Notes under the pieces: generated by a model
Databases searched by the model: none
What the model was told of the DNA's origin: nothing
What the model saw: only the letters and a program-made list of their open reading frames with translations
Position numbers and translations under genes: made by a program
Shown: one piece after another, positions 27,966-42,900 of the stretch
Layout: every line of letters begins with the position of its first letter
Position numbering within the stretch: position 1 is the first letter of the stretch
Origin: Trichobilharzia szidati
Lineage: Eukaryota; Platyhelminthes; Trematoda; Strigeidida; Schistosomatidae
Length of the DNA: 64,000 nt
Assembly: GCA_944472155.2 (NCBI GenBank)
Contig: OX235277.1
Location: 27,414,804-27,478,803, forward strand
Direction of reading: 5' to 3'

Positions 27966-30900
27966 TAGTAGAGAAATTAAAAACAAGGGGACAAATCAAA
28001 ATAAAATAACAATTATTATCATTACTATTAGAATTACTGGGTGTTAGGCAAAATCAAATGGAAACAATGACGCTACACAAGGTCTACGTGATTATAAGCC
28101 GATATCTATTACATAGAGAACTATGAGAGCAAAATAAACCAAAATCATGCTACAACTCTCTAAATATCTAAAATTATCACAAACATTAGAGAGAAATAAT
28201 AATAAACGAAGTAATTATAATCATTAATGAGTGAGATTAGATTAAGCTTCACTAAATGGTTAACCAAAGGAAAACCACTGGCCGTACTTAGTGGGATTTT
28301 GTTTTCCGAAACCGGAAATATATGAACATAAATCATGTCTGTGACAGATAATTAATGAGTCCAGATGTTTTGATGATCCGTTGGTTGAAATTGTGAGGAA
28401 TTTGTAATGCAATAGCCATATATGTATATTTATTTCTTTGTATTCCGAGTGAAGCATAAGGCTTCAATTTTAGGCTTTGAAGTTTAAGCAGTGGGAAATT
28501 GAACCTGAACGAGGTGCATGGTTGACGAGTATTCGACGACTGCATCATCAATGCATTTAAGTTTCTAAATTTTTTTAATTCTTCTCAACCTAAAAACAGT
28601 CAATCTCTTGGGTGTATTTGAATAAAGCACTCAGAAGAGATTATTATGCCGCGAGAATGACATTGGCATTAGATGGTTGGAGGTAATCGGCTACAGGAAG
28701 CTTTGAACCACATAGGTTTCGTCCTAGTTGGCACTCACCAGTCAGCAAGGCATATCTGCTAACTTGAAGGAACTCATATCCTCTCTGAGATTCGAACCTG
28801 CGTCACCCAGTGCTGCCTGTAATCAGACACGTTACCACTGAACTGTTCCGCCTCGCGACTGACTAGTGTCCAATCGAAAATATCCAATACAGTCCTACAG
28901 GTGGTCAGTCACCAACCCGAATAGTTCATTGGTAACGTCTCTGACTACAGGTGACACTGGGAGACACGAGATCGAATCTCAGAAGAGCCATGAGTTCCTT
29001 CGAGGTGATTGCAGATACACTTTGCTGACTGGTTAGTGTCAACAAACACGAAACCTAGGTCGAGCAAGGCTTCTTGTGGCCGATTGTCTCCAACCATCTT
29101 ATACAAACAATTCACAGTGCTCTATGATGGTGAATCACCTAGAATGGTGGCCACATTGCGAAGTTGACTGAGAGAATTCAGTTTGCATCAGAGATAGGAC
29201 TAGACACATCACACTAATTACTGACTAGTTTCCAGTCGAGAATGATATTCTTAGTTAACGAAAAATTTACATGAACAATTCCTTAACTGATGACTTCAAG
29301 CCGTAAATATTCGATTGTGTAGGCTATGAGTGGTTTTCTGACAAGACAATCACTGTACCGCAGAAAATCAACTTTATCAAACTATTTTCAAAGATAAAGA
29401 TTTGATCATAAGGAATAGTAAAAAAAGACAGTTGCAGCGAAGACAATTTTCTTTTCGACGAAGCCACCGTCAACTAGCCTGTACATTCGTGTATTTTTAA
29501 CAAATGGGTAGGAAAGTTCCAGAATAATTTCCGGTCAAGGGTCAAATTAATAGAATTACAATTAGGAATTAAAATACCATAATAAACAGGGGGACAGATA
29601 AAGTTCAAACAAAGTAGCATCGTAATTATTGGGAAGATTGACATATTGTGTAATTAAGGGTTAGAGATGCAGAAATAACAACAATAGACAGGATGTTTGG
29701 ATAAAAAATCTAGTGGGAACATAACAAATGTGACGAATAATTGTTTATGCAATCAGGGACTAAATGAGTAGAAATAATAAAATAACAAAATAGATAGGAA
29801 GTTCGGATATGAAAATATGGTAGTGTAAATAGGGATTAAGAAAAACTTAAAATAACGTGAATAAACAGGAAGTTTGGATAAAAAAGGTAATGGGATAGTC
29901 ACTATTAGAAGAATTACCTGTTTATGATGGCCATGACAGGGACAAGGGTTGTGCATATTTTAATTCGTAATTGTAATTCTATTAATTTGACCTTTAACTG
30001 GAAATTATGCTGGAACTTTCCCACCCAATTATTATTATTGTTATTATTATTGTTCCCTTGGGTTCCTAGTGGAACACAGGGCTTCAACTACACGTCTCCA
30101 CTTGCTTCCGCCTTCTGCTGTACTTTTCACTTGCATCCATGTTAGTCCATACTGTTTCAGTTCCTCTTCACACGATCTCCTCCATGTCACCCTTGGACGT
30201 CCCACTCGCCGCTTCCCTTTCGGATTCCACTCGAGCAATGGCCTGACGCGTGATATCACCCAGCGGCCTCCTCAGCGAGTGTCCAATCCATCTCCACTTT
30301 CTCCTGCATATTTCTTGGGCGATTGATTCTTGTTTTGTTCATTCCCATAGTCTCTTGTCGGTGATTCTTTCCGGCGGCCATCTGATCTTCAGTATAGAGC
30401 CAGCGAAGACAGTTGTTGATAAAGGTCTGCAACAGGCTGTTGGAAATATTCTTTGTGATCCGCCAAGTTTCTGATCCGTACGTATAGCAGAACTGACTGA
30501 CTTGACGTTTGTATTGAAAATCCGAATTTTGTTGTTGATGCAGGCTGAGTGACGAAGATTTCCAGATTGGTTTCAGGTTGATGAATGTGTTTCTCGCCTT
30601 CCCGATTCTCGATTTGACATCCTCGTCCGTTCGTTGTGCCTGTAGTTGAGACAATGCTCCCTAGATGAGTGAATGAAGTAACCTCTTTCAAATCCCTCCC
30701 GTTGATGGTGATTGGCGCTGGATGTTGCTGCTGCTGTTGTTGTTGGTTGGTTATTTTCATAACCTCCGTCTTGTCTATACTCACCTGGATAAATACACGA
30801 ATTTACAGCCTAGTTGATGACTTCGTCTTCACTGCAACTGTCTTTTTTACTATTCCCTATTTTCTAATATAATCAAATTGTACAACCGACTGCTCAAATG

Positions 30901-33900
30901 AATATTTGTTATCCCTATCCCCATTAATGAAGAAAGAAATTCCATTAAGTTTATTTCACACTGGAGGATATGAATAACTAAGAAGAAATCAATAAAGTAC
31001 TATACTGTCGGCGGTGAGGAACAAATTCCCAAGCGGTTATCAGATCACATAGAATATGTAAATTCACTTGATCTCAATGAGAATCAAACATCATCTACCG
31101 CAGAATATTTTATCAAACTCTAGTGATAAAATTAATATCAATGATTGTTTCCCAATTATTTCACGTTATTAAGAAAGATAAAAGACCATCCAGCGGAGAA
31201 AATTTTCTTTATCGGCGGAATTATCTTCCTGGACAGTAAGTAGCATTTATATTTACCGAAAATGTATACTAGTCCATTATTGAGTAATAGGAGGGGGGGT
31301 GACATAACTGATATAATTACTCAGAAGTGGCTTTAAAAGTAAAAAATAAAAGTTTTAAATTAATCAACGGCACAAAAGAAAGAAAGCGTTAGAAATTTGA
31401 TAAGGTTTTAATTGTCATTGAGTGAGAATAAAGGTAGTTAAGCGTCCATCTAGTAGGTGTGAAAAGGGTGAGAAAATGTAAAAAACAATGGAACATATAA
31501 AAGTGATCATAGTGAATTAATTAAATAATAAAAGTAAAAGAAAACTAGTCATTAGAAATAAAAGTAAAAATTTACAAGGAACATTTAATGAAGAGGTTAA
31601 GACCATGGTAGAATAAGAGACTGGACAAACTTTTTCTGTATACAGAGTTAGCGGTTGTATTGACGCCTCTGCCATTTATAAATGCGGAAACTTAACATCC
31701 TTTGTACCATTTGGTTCCACCTTGTAGACTATCTTGAAAGACGACTCTGGTGGAGCTACGTGGCTTGAGTTCACCAAGTGCTCGAGAATTATGCTAGTAA
31801 CTGCCTTGCATTGTCCTTTTGCTAACCATGACGGATAATGTTCAGAGATGAGTTTAGAAAGTGTGCGCTTTGTGCAGCCAATATAACTACCTCCCCAGGA
31901 GCATGTGAATTTGTAGACACAAATCGAAGTGGCTGAAAGCGGCAATTTATCCTTAACACATTAATTGATCATCTGCCGACTGTAGGAAGTGATCCGTAAC
32001 TAAGCCGCAAAGAAGGCTTTTCTCAGTGATCTGGATAAGCGGCTCTTCAGAATCTTATTCGTGGTATCACCTTTAAATTCAACGTTCAAAAAATAGCAGT
32101 TTCTTCTGCACCGTCTGGGTTCTTTCAGGCTCTTGCTTTACCCTCATGTTTTTCCCAATGAATCTTGCAGGAGATCCAGTTTCCATGAGGACTCTTCTGA
32201 GTTGCTACAGTTCATCATCGACTGAATCACTGGCACATATCCTTTTTATTCTTGAGAATAAGAGGTGGATCGGATTTTTCTTTCTTCTCAAAGGTACCCA
32301 ACTAGGAAAATTCGTGTGTTGACCATTTCATATTGATTTCCTTTACAGCCTCTGGGTGATGATTTTGTCGATAAAGGAAATTTTCTTCACTGAATTTTCT
32401 TTTATTTTCCTCATGACTCGATATGTATTTCACGTAATTCTAATTCACGATTACTAAAGGGGATTCAAGCCCTTTTGTTTCATATAACTAGTTTTCAAGT
32501 ACTGGTTCGTACGGTTTTCATTGGTTAGGTCACTGGTAGACTTTCCTTTGGGGCTCCACATTAGGATGAAACAGCTGTCTATTGCTGCTTGATTGATAAT
32601 GGTTCTCTACCTGATGTGGGTTAGTGACGGAACCTTCTGAACATACTGATTAATTGTTAGACACCCTCGATTCTCGATGGAGCCACAGGTGCTTACTCTG
32701 AACTGTCTCAAACTATGACAAAATATATCTGTCCAGTAGTTTTTGGTGTGATCAAATGGCTCTCCTAAATGATGTCAGTTGGCGATTAATCAAATCCCTG
32801 CAAAATCAATACTTCAACACCGAAATTCTACTCAGTGTAAGTACATTTATCTTTTATTTTGCTCGTTAAGCTGTTTCAGTAGACTCGTATTTCATTGAGT
32901 ACACTGTCAACAGCAGATTGTGTCAATCTTAACACTGTTCATTACAGGATTTCATCATGAGCTGACATTGGTTGGAGAACGACTGGAAAACCTGAGAATA
33001 CTGCACGGCTGCTTCGTCCTAGTTTGGGACACTCCAGCAGTACGCACCTACCACAGTGGTTCGAACCCAGGACTTTCCGGTTACAAGGCGAGCTCGTATA
33101 GCCACTGGGACCCGATCCAATGGCCAGTCCATGAATTCTAACTTCTGCCAATTCACGATATAGCGCGACAGCTGGCCAATGTCTTCGGCGAGTATTTGTC
33201 CTCACACCCGACGTGCTGCACCCTACTGGTCACGACTTAACACTATTCACAGTTTAATTTGTTACTATTAATCATTGTCCACGCAGAATTTAGTGATTTC
33301 TTTATGTAATTATTTTATTTTTTTTTACTAAACATCCTTCAATAAAGATGTCCTTCTTTTCTCTCTATTTTATTTTATTTTATTTCTTTATTCAAAATAA
33401 TATCAGGGCAGCGAAGCATGGAAGGTATACTTTAATCCATTAGGACAGGAAATTGTTGATGAATTCGCTATTCGCTATGGAATTGAACCAATTTTTCAGG
33501 CTATGACGTAAGTTGTGCTGTGTTATTGGTTGTTGTCTCCTCTTTCTTATTGAAAAATTCTGGTAGAATAGAATCTTTCAATAAACAGCTGGTATCCATC
33601 TTTCCAGGGTTTTTTTCTATTTTTCTGTTTTTTATTTAAATGAATAACTCTCATTATTATTTGAGAACTATCATTTGTTGAGATGGGATTATCACTGATC
33701 AGATTATAGAATTATTATTCCCTTATTACTTTACCCATAAGGCATTTGTTCTACTTCCCTCAAAATCTCTTTAATTCTTTACAGAATTCAAGTGAACCTG
33801 TTCACTTCTAATGTTGTGTATGCCTTGGGTTTATTTCTAATCTGGTAGGATACACACTGAATGACTTAACCGCTGAAAGTTAACCCAATAGAGAAAGTCT

Positions 33901-36900
33901 GTAAATTTTGTGTTTTGATTTGATTTTCCTAAGTCTGGAACATGAAGTTACAAACACAGATCATTACACATTTACACTGAGTTTGATGTCCGATTGATTT
34001 TATGCTTGCTTACTTTATGAACTAACTACCAAGAGCAGTAGACAGTTTCTTCAACGTGGACCTATAACGATGAAGTCTCTCGAGTTTAACACACTACCAG
34101 TTCGGTATCAGTTAGTTTAAAATACAGTAACCTGCTTTTTTCGTGAATTCTGTAAGTTCATGTTACACGGTAGTTTATGACTCCACCTGACATATTAACT
34201 GGTTACACTGTGTTAGAGATTCTTTCTCATCAGTTTTCCATCTAAAACACAGTTTTATGATGAATATCACATTTCGAAATTATGAAGGATGAGTCTAACG
34301 TACTTGCGTCTTCTGAGCTGAATAGTTTAATTATGACGGTTTCATTGTCTTCCTAGACATCATCTTCAGCGTTAATTTCAAGCTGTACGAAACTTTATAT
34401 TTTCACTGCTAAAATACCTGTCCAAAATGACGTTCTAATAGCAGCAATTTTATTTCGCTGTTGATCTCTTCCCCCGCAATAACTAGACGTTAGGCTCTGT
34501 TAATCAGATTCTTGGACACAGTTTCTTTGGTGGCAACAGGATATGCTAAATGGTAATCTCGGTATCTGTCAGAATTTCTTGGCCTTCTGAAAATGTTTAT
34601 TTCAAGTTATTCAACTCGCTCGAATCTACGAAGCATAATTTTTTCTTATTTATCGAAAGTATCAATACTATATTTTTTGAACAAAGAAAGAAGAAACATT
34701 GGCACAGAATAATCTGGATCCATTTTATTTCGTTGATTCCCATCAGCTGCGTACAACCTGAACTTTTTTAATTAAAAATAGAAAGTGTACAATTTTAACA
34801 AACCTTTGTCCATTAGTAAGCATAGTGTCAGAGCGTCATAGTAAAATAAGGCATTGAGATTTACAGGGTGTCTAAAGTGTCACGACATATATATATCTTG
34901 GTAGAGAGAAGTTTCTTGAAAAAATTGGTTAACAGTTGTGTTGTTAAGGTGGTAACAGAAGACAATTAGCAACAGTTACGTAATTAGATAAGAGAGGATG
35001 AAAATTTTAAAATTACGGTGCACATGAGGTCAGATGAGAAGTTGATGATGTAATACAGTGAGCAGAACTCAGTACATCAAGAAAAATTATCTCTTAAGAA
35101 AGTCAAGCGAAACATAAAGGAAAGAGGTAAGTTATTAGGGTAATTGAAGTCCAACAACGGTTTCTTTTTTGAACACATAAGTCAGGCTTCAATCGTTTTA
35201 TTGCTCTAGCTTCAGCAAACCTGAGAAGACTTGGAGTATTTTGTCTGTTAGTTATTTTGAATGATTCCAGCACATCTACTCGGTGTCCTGTGTCAATCAG
35301 ATGTTTGGCGATTGAAGAGCTTAAATAATTCGGTCCCTTAAACCAGAGGCTCCTTGGTACATGTTCGCAGAATCTGACGTAGGCCTTCCTCTCTGTTCTT
35401 CCAATGCAACTGCTAGCACAGATACATGTGAATTGGTATACACAGCTGGAGGTAATATGTGAGGGGTACTTGTCAATCTTTGACTGCACCAGTGAAGAAG
35501 TTGTTCGGGATAGAGAGACTAATAACGCTGCAGGATGCTTCCTAGACAGGGCTGCGCTTAATCTTTTATTTATCATTCTCATAATGTCGTCGCCCTTGTA
35601 GTCAAGTTTGATGAAAATAGGCTTCTTACTGACTACATTTTTGGTTGTTAAGAGGAGGATTAAGAACCCAATGAGAACAGTAATCAATTATGCCAATGTT
35701 TCTTATAATAATAATTAATTAATATGCTTATTATTCACATTTCTTGTAGACATTTTGCCTGTTTAACAGCCAAGTATAATTGTCCTGGTGTTCCTGCTCA
35801 ATTATCTGTTCTGTTAGCCAACATAAATGCCTTTTATGCGCATACAACATCATCAAACAGTCAAACAGCCAGTGAACGTTTCAGTGCTAGCAATTTTGGA
35901 GTAGGTTGACTGTTTTTATGAATTTGTTTATCTTTAAAATTGATACACACGTTATTATCATGAGCTGACATCAGTTAGAGAAGCACTGGAAAACTTACAA
36001 GGAGTACTGTACAGCTGTTTCGCCCTAGTTTGGGACTCTTTATCAGTATGCACCGAGTATAGTTCGAACTCTGGTCCAATACACCCTGGCAAGTTTTCCA
36101 ATGGTTCTCTAACTAATATCAGCTCACGATGAAACCCTCCGACCAATCAGACAAAATCCCTACAAAAACCAATACTTGAAAACTTTATTGTCCCACAATA
36201 CTGATTAATTTTGGTTACACGATTTCATCATGAGCTGACACTGGTTAGAGAACCACTGGTAAATCTGGGATTACTTGACAGCTGTTTCGTCCTGGTTTGG
36301 GGCTCTTCGGCAGTATGCACCCACCCCACTGCCAGGGTTCGAATCCAGGACCTTCTGGTTACAAGGCGAGCTAGCTCGTATACCAATAAGCCACTGGGCT
36401 CCGATCCAGTGGCCCATGAATCCTAACTTTTGCCAATACAAACCAACACTTGAATTCTGATTAATTTTCTCTAACAAAATCTGACAGTGATTAACAATAT
36501 TCACTAACGTCTCGTTTCTGTTGATAAGTATGAAAGTGTATTCGCCTTCTCGGCGTAATTCAAATAAACAAATTCTCTGACGATAAATAAGTCTGTTAAC
36601 ATGACAGTGTGATTGTGAAGCTCAAGAGATACAGCTGCCTGACCCCTGTTACATATTATTATTATTATTATTATTATCTACCCCTTGGGTTCTGAGTCTT
36701 ATCAATTATTATTCATTTATTTTATTCCTTTGCATTCCCACTGGAACATAGGGCTTAAAGCTAGAGGTTTGAAGTTTCGGTAGTAAGGTTTTCATTTTTA
36801 CGGGGTGGAATCGCTAGTCTCACTCCTAACCGAGGTTTAGGAGTGAGTCGATCGGGAATCGAACCCTGGACCACAAGCGTAGTTGGCGAGCATTCTACCG

Positions 36901-39900
36901 CTGTGATACTGACGCACACATGAGTTCTGAGTGGTGTATACATATAGGGCTTCAGCAGCACATCGCCATTTCACTCTGTTTTTAGCAGTGTCTTCTCTCT
37001 GACACAACTTCAGCCTATTAGCTTTCATTTCTTCCTCACGACATCTATGCACTATTCGTTGTTTCACATTCAAGTACTACTCAATTGCCTGATGTGTGAT
37101 GTCTTTTGAACGTCTCCACAGCCTATGTCTTATCCTTCTCCGTTTCCTTCAGTATGTTTGTTGGGCAACAGGTTCTTGGTTGATTCTTCACCAGAGTTCC
37201 TTGTTTATTATCATTTCTGGTTATCTGATCTTCAGAGTGGAATGAAGACAGCTTTTGTTAACGGAAGCCTGTGATTAACTTCGAGACATTATAGCGTTGT
37301 ACTTGACAGAAACAACTTGACTATCAGGATTCAGAAATCTTTAAGGAAACGGGATGAATATTTCACTCATTTAGATTTCTTTTACTGAAGCGTATTCGCC
37401 TTGAGTTGAAAATGTTTAATTGTCATCTTATAAAAGTTTACCACTCGGATTTATTTATGCACAGTCAACACTGTGAAGTTTCCGTGTGAGTCCTTTTATT
37501 TCATCATTCTTTCATGATAAATGTGTAACTGCTAAATTTATCTGGTATACTGTAAGGATACGCGAAAGCACCTGAATAAAATAAGCTTTTCAGCATAAAT
37601 GGGAGAAACCTGAAAGAAACAACCTCCTTGACCTACCTACCTGAGAAGCATCGTCTCAACTACAGGCGGACGGAACTGACGAAGATATCAAAGCAAGGAT
37701 CGAGAAAGCAACACAAGCTTTCATTACTCTCAAGTCTGTGTGGAGGTCAACAACTCTCAGCATCAAAAATAAGATCCGGATTTTCAACTCCAATGCGAAG
37801 TCAGTCAGTGCTACTATACGGATCAGAGACTTGCACTGCGCGTCATAAAGAGCATCTCAAACAAACTACAGACCTTCATTAACAGTTGTCTTCGCTCAAT
37901 ACTCAAGATCAGATGGCCAGAAGAGATCAGCAATAGAGATCTCTGGGAGCGAACCAGCAGGAACCGATTGTGAAACAAATAAGCAGGAAGAAATGGAGAT
38001 GGATTGGCCATACTCTGAGGAAACCCTCAAGTAACATCACTAGACAAGCCATAGCTCGAGTGGAACCTAACGAAAGGGAAGAGGTGAGTTGGTCGTCAGT
38101 GCAAGGGTGACTTGGAGGAGGTCATGTGAAGAGGAGATGAAAGTGTGTGGACAGACGTGGAGCCAAGCGAAAACTTTAGCACAGAACCGAACGCAATGGA
38201 GACATGCAGCCGAAGCCCTATGTTCCTCTACGAATTAAAGGAAATAATAATAATTCAGCTACCATGACATAAAAATAAATCAAGACTAGTAGCTCAAGCT
38301 AGGATTACTAGTCAAGCGTCCAGTTCAGTGAGTAACACTTTCTGTGCAACAATTGTGAATGTTTCGTGACAGTATGCGCAGTATTGATTAAAATGCAACC
38401 ATTAAAGTGGTTACATCACACTAGTCGTATCAATCGGAAGAATACGTCTCATCATGTCTTTTTCTATATCTACTCTCATATAAATAAAAAACATATTACC
38501 TGAAGGGACGAAGTTGAACAATAGCGTCCCAGAAGTGCGAACGCTGCCGTTGGCTAACGGCATCTGTCATTATCATAGCTGAAGTATCAACGCTATTTAC
38601 TAGCTTAGGAGCAAATTTCACGCAGATCACGTTTTTTAGTATTATTTGAACAATGTGTTAATGGCTCATTAGGATTAGGATCAGGTTTATAATTAGTATT
38701 AGGGTTAGGTCTACGGTTAGGATAAGGGTTGTAATTAGGGTTAGGGTTACGATTATGGATAGATTTAGAGTTGATGACATTTATTTTAATTTGTTTTCTC
38801 ATGCACATTTTCCTGGTAAGTAGTCGTCGATCGTCTTCCTGAAAACCATAGAAATTCAACTGAGAGGTTTTGAGGAAGATTGCACAGCAGGATGAGAAAG
38901 ATAAACGATTCACAAAAACAGTTTATCTGTAGTCATCTTGGTGAAAACATGTACAGAAACTAGTCTACTTTAGCAACTGATACTCCTCATTATAACTAGG
39001 AAATATTTTTAAGTCATATCAGAGAAAGATACCCTGTTTAATGTGTTTTCAAGTATTTTCTTGTCAATATACATCATTGTTTGTGCAAACATTCCTCATT
39101 TTTATGATTGGTCGGCTGAAGGTTACTCGTGTGTTTGCATCCTTGGGACGCCATTGTTTAACTTTGCCCCTTAAGGGTCACATTTTTACTGTTTGCTAGT
39201 AAAAGTCTATTTCACCAGCATCAACGAATCTGTATTCTTTTTAATAATAGCGACTGAAGGTTGAAGTACAAGCTAAAGAAAAGTAGATATGCATTACGTC
39301 CGTATATGAAGAATGGATACAAATGTATAGAAAATTTCCCCATGGCTGTGTTTCACTTCTGAAATTTGCTCGATTCTCATCAAAGTCAATTTAAAGTATT
39401 CCGTATATAGGTAAATTGGTTAAGCAAAAAATGTTATACAATAGGAAAGGAGATTTGTAACTCTACATGTGAAGGTTTCTCCTCTCTGACTTGAAACTAC
39501 CTACGATATTCAGCTTTCAGTTGGGTGTCGTTTTTCACTGTACGCTTGCTTCGATTATCTCTTAGGAATTAACAGCTTAGTTGAATAGTTCCATAAGTGA
39601 TGTAATCAATTGCTAGTGTGTATAGCTTTAAAAAACTCCAGTGTAAAACAGCCAAGTTTCATTGTCATTTTCCTCTCAGAGACAATGGCACTTAACATGT
39701 GTCTATAATTCGGTGTAATAATATCTCTGATACTCACCAAGGGTTTATTTTACCACGGTAATCTGAGCTTGTATGTGTGGTTTACTGTCATACTACTTTG
39801 GCACGAACTATTGCTCAGCAAATAGGCAGACAGAAATGGTGAGAGAATGAACATGCTACTCTGCGGAGGCATTCTAGCGACATCATACTCCCAACCTTCT

Positions 39901-42900
39901 GGTGGAACCTGAATGACAAGCAACGAGGTCGATATAAGTTTGTGGGTTACATGGAGTAGATTATGGAAGGAGGATAAGGAAATGGAAGCCTTTGGGCAGT
40001 TATGGATCCAACTGACAGTGATTTTACAGAACTGAGAGAGGAACACATGGAATGAATAATAGATTATGTATCTATATATATGTTATCTACATCACCTCTG
40101 TTTGATGCTGTTTAATCCGCTGTGTTACTAATTGCTTTCATTTGTTTTTCTTTGTTTGTTTTTTCTCCTATTTCTAATTTGAAATTATGAATTAATTTAG
40201 CGTGAGAAATTTATTAAACTGTTGGACAATTTATACATTGCTATAAGGATTGACCTATCAAAATATCGGGTAAGTATAAATATGTATGTCTATATCTAAA
40301 TTATAATACTACTAGTGGTTGACCGCGTTATGAGTAATATATATTTATATATATCAATAATTCATTTATTCACATAAACTATTAATTATTACTATCTATT
40401 ACTATTGGCATTAAAAAGGGACAATGAGCTGAGATAGACAAACAGGTGAATAACTAGATGGACAAACACATACTAACAACAGATAGAGAAGGAGGCAGGG
40501 AAAAGCTAGTTAGTATAGGGAGAAAGAGTTGGCGTGCATTACCAAAATCCAAATTTAAGCTGTACGTATGTACGTACATATATAATGCGCATCTATAAAT
40601 AAGCATTTTTATTTGGAGTAAATCTCATATATATTCAATAAATTATTTATTCAATTAATTATTCTACTTTTTCGTTCTTCTAAGATCACAGACTCTTTCT
40701 TTGATCTGTGTATACATATTTAACCTTGTACATTTCACTAGTAACTTGGATAGTTTATTAGACATATGGAGGTGTACTGTACTAAGAATGCCAGTCGGTT
40801 TTAAGTGTTATCTTCAGTTTTAGACGTTTCAGTTCGAGATCGATTCCCGGTCAACAGATACTAGAATAACCTCACTTAGACGGTAGTACACCCAGTAAAG
40901 ACAGAAGATTGGGCTCAAGGCTAGCAACCTCACTCCGTAAAAAAACAGTTAACACCACTGCTACTGGAACTTTAAATCTCAAAAATAAACAAATCAATTT
41001 CTGGGTGATGTGTTATTTGGATAAATAGCCTTTTTGTTTTCAAAGTTTGATCTTTTTTCATTTTATTGTATCCTTGTTTCCAAATAACTATTCATCACTA
41101 TTCAAATATTGGTTTGTAGGGATTTAATTGATTGGTTACAGGATTTTTATCATGAGCTGACATTGGTTAGAGGAGAGTCATTGAAAAACCTGCAGGGAGT
41201 ACTGGACAGCCAGATGTTTCGTCTTAGTTACTTTTGACTCTTCAACAGTACGCACCCACCAAAGGGGTTCGAACCTAGGACTCTCTTGTTACGAGGCGAG
41301 CTCGTAGACCATTAATTCACTGAGACCCGACCCAACGTTTCTTACGACATAGTGCAACCACCAGCCAATGTCTTCGGCGAGTATTTGTCCTCACACTCAA
41401 CCTGCTGCCCCCTACTGGTCACGACTTCCTACTAGAACTCAGTTAACTACCTAGCCAGTATATTTGTGCGTTGAAGTTTCTTTAGCGATTGGGTTAAGTT
41501 TTGGGGGTGGAGTTGCTAGCACCACGCCCCAACCCTCCCTCTTTATCCGGGCTTGGGACCGGCTAGAAAACTAGTGAGCTAGTAATCTAGGCTCTAGGTT
41601 GATGAATATTTGGGGTACGCCGTAGTACTTGAGTAATTTCCGAATTGCTTCTCGGTCAGCGCTGTCGAAGGCCTTCTCAAAGTCTATAAACTTGAGGTAG
41701 AGGTAGGGGAAATCTTCGTCACTCAGCATCAACAACAAAATTCGGATTTTCAATACAAACGTCAAGTCAGTCAGTTCTTCTATACGTACGGATCAGAAAC
41801 TTGGCGGGTCACAAAGAATATTTCCAACAGCCTGTTGCAGACCTTTATCAACAACTGTCTTCGCTGGCTCTATACTGAAGATCAGATGGCCTCCGGAAAG
41901 AATCACCAACAAGAGACTATGGGAACAAACAAAACAAGAACCAATCGCTCAACAAATATTCAAGAGAAAGTGGAGATGGATTGGACACTCGCTGAGGAGG
42001 CCGCTGGGTGACATCGAACGTCAGGCCATTGCTCGAATGGAACGTGAAATGGAAGCGGCGAGTTGGACGTCCAAGGGTGACATGGAGGAGATCGTGTGAA
42101 GAGGAGTTGAAACAGTATGGATTAACATGGATGCAGGTGAAAAGTACAGCAGAAGACAGAAGCAAGTGGAGACGTGCAGTTGAAGCCCTGTGTTCCACTA
42201 GGAACTCAAGGGAACAATAATAATAACTACCTAGCTGAATATGTCCAGTCGCCAGTAAGCATCTCATCGATATTCTAGTATTTGTTTGTTTGACCGAAGA
42301 CACTGACTAGCGATAGCGCTATGTCGTGTATTGGCAGAAGTTAGAATATATGGACTGGCCTTTGGATAGGGTCCCAGTGGCCTAATGATCTACGAGCTCA
42401 CTCGCCTTGCAAATAGAAGGTCCTGGGTTCGAACCCCTGTTGTTGGGTGCGTACCACTGAAGAGACTAAAGGAACTAGGACGAAACAGATGGCTGTCCAG
42501 TTTTCCCTGCAGGTTTTCCAATGACTCTCCTCTAACAGATGTCAGCTCATGATGAAATCCTCTAACTATTCATCACTTAACTAACTGAGTATCCACTTCT
42601 TCTTCTTCTTCTTCTTAGATTGTTGTTTCTTATACATTCTGATTTATCTGTTACAAACTAATAATAACATCTGAACTCTGCTGTTATGCAACATTATACG
42701 TATAAGCGTCTAAATACCTGTAAAGCTGTGAAGAGATGTTACGATAAAAAAGATCTTTTTGTTGACCTAAATAGCATTTTAATAAATGTTATTGCATTCC
42801 AGTAATGACCAGATATTCAGCGACTCAAAATGTTGCAAAATATAAGAGAAGAAACTGTTTCAACAAATAGTTCTCTTCCTTACAATTCATTTTATTTCTC

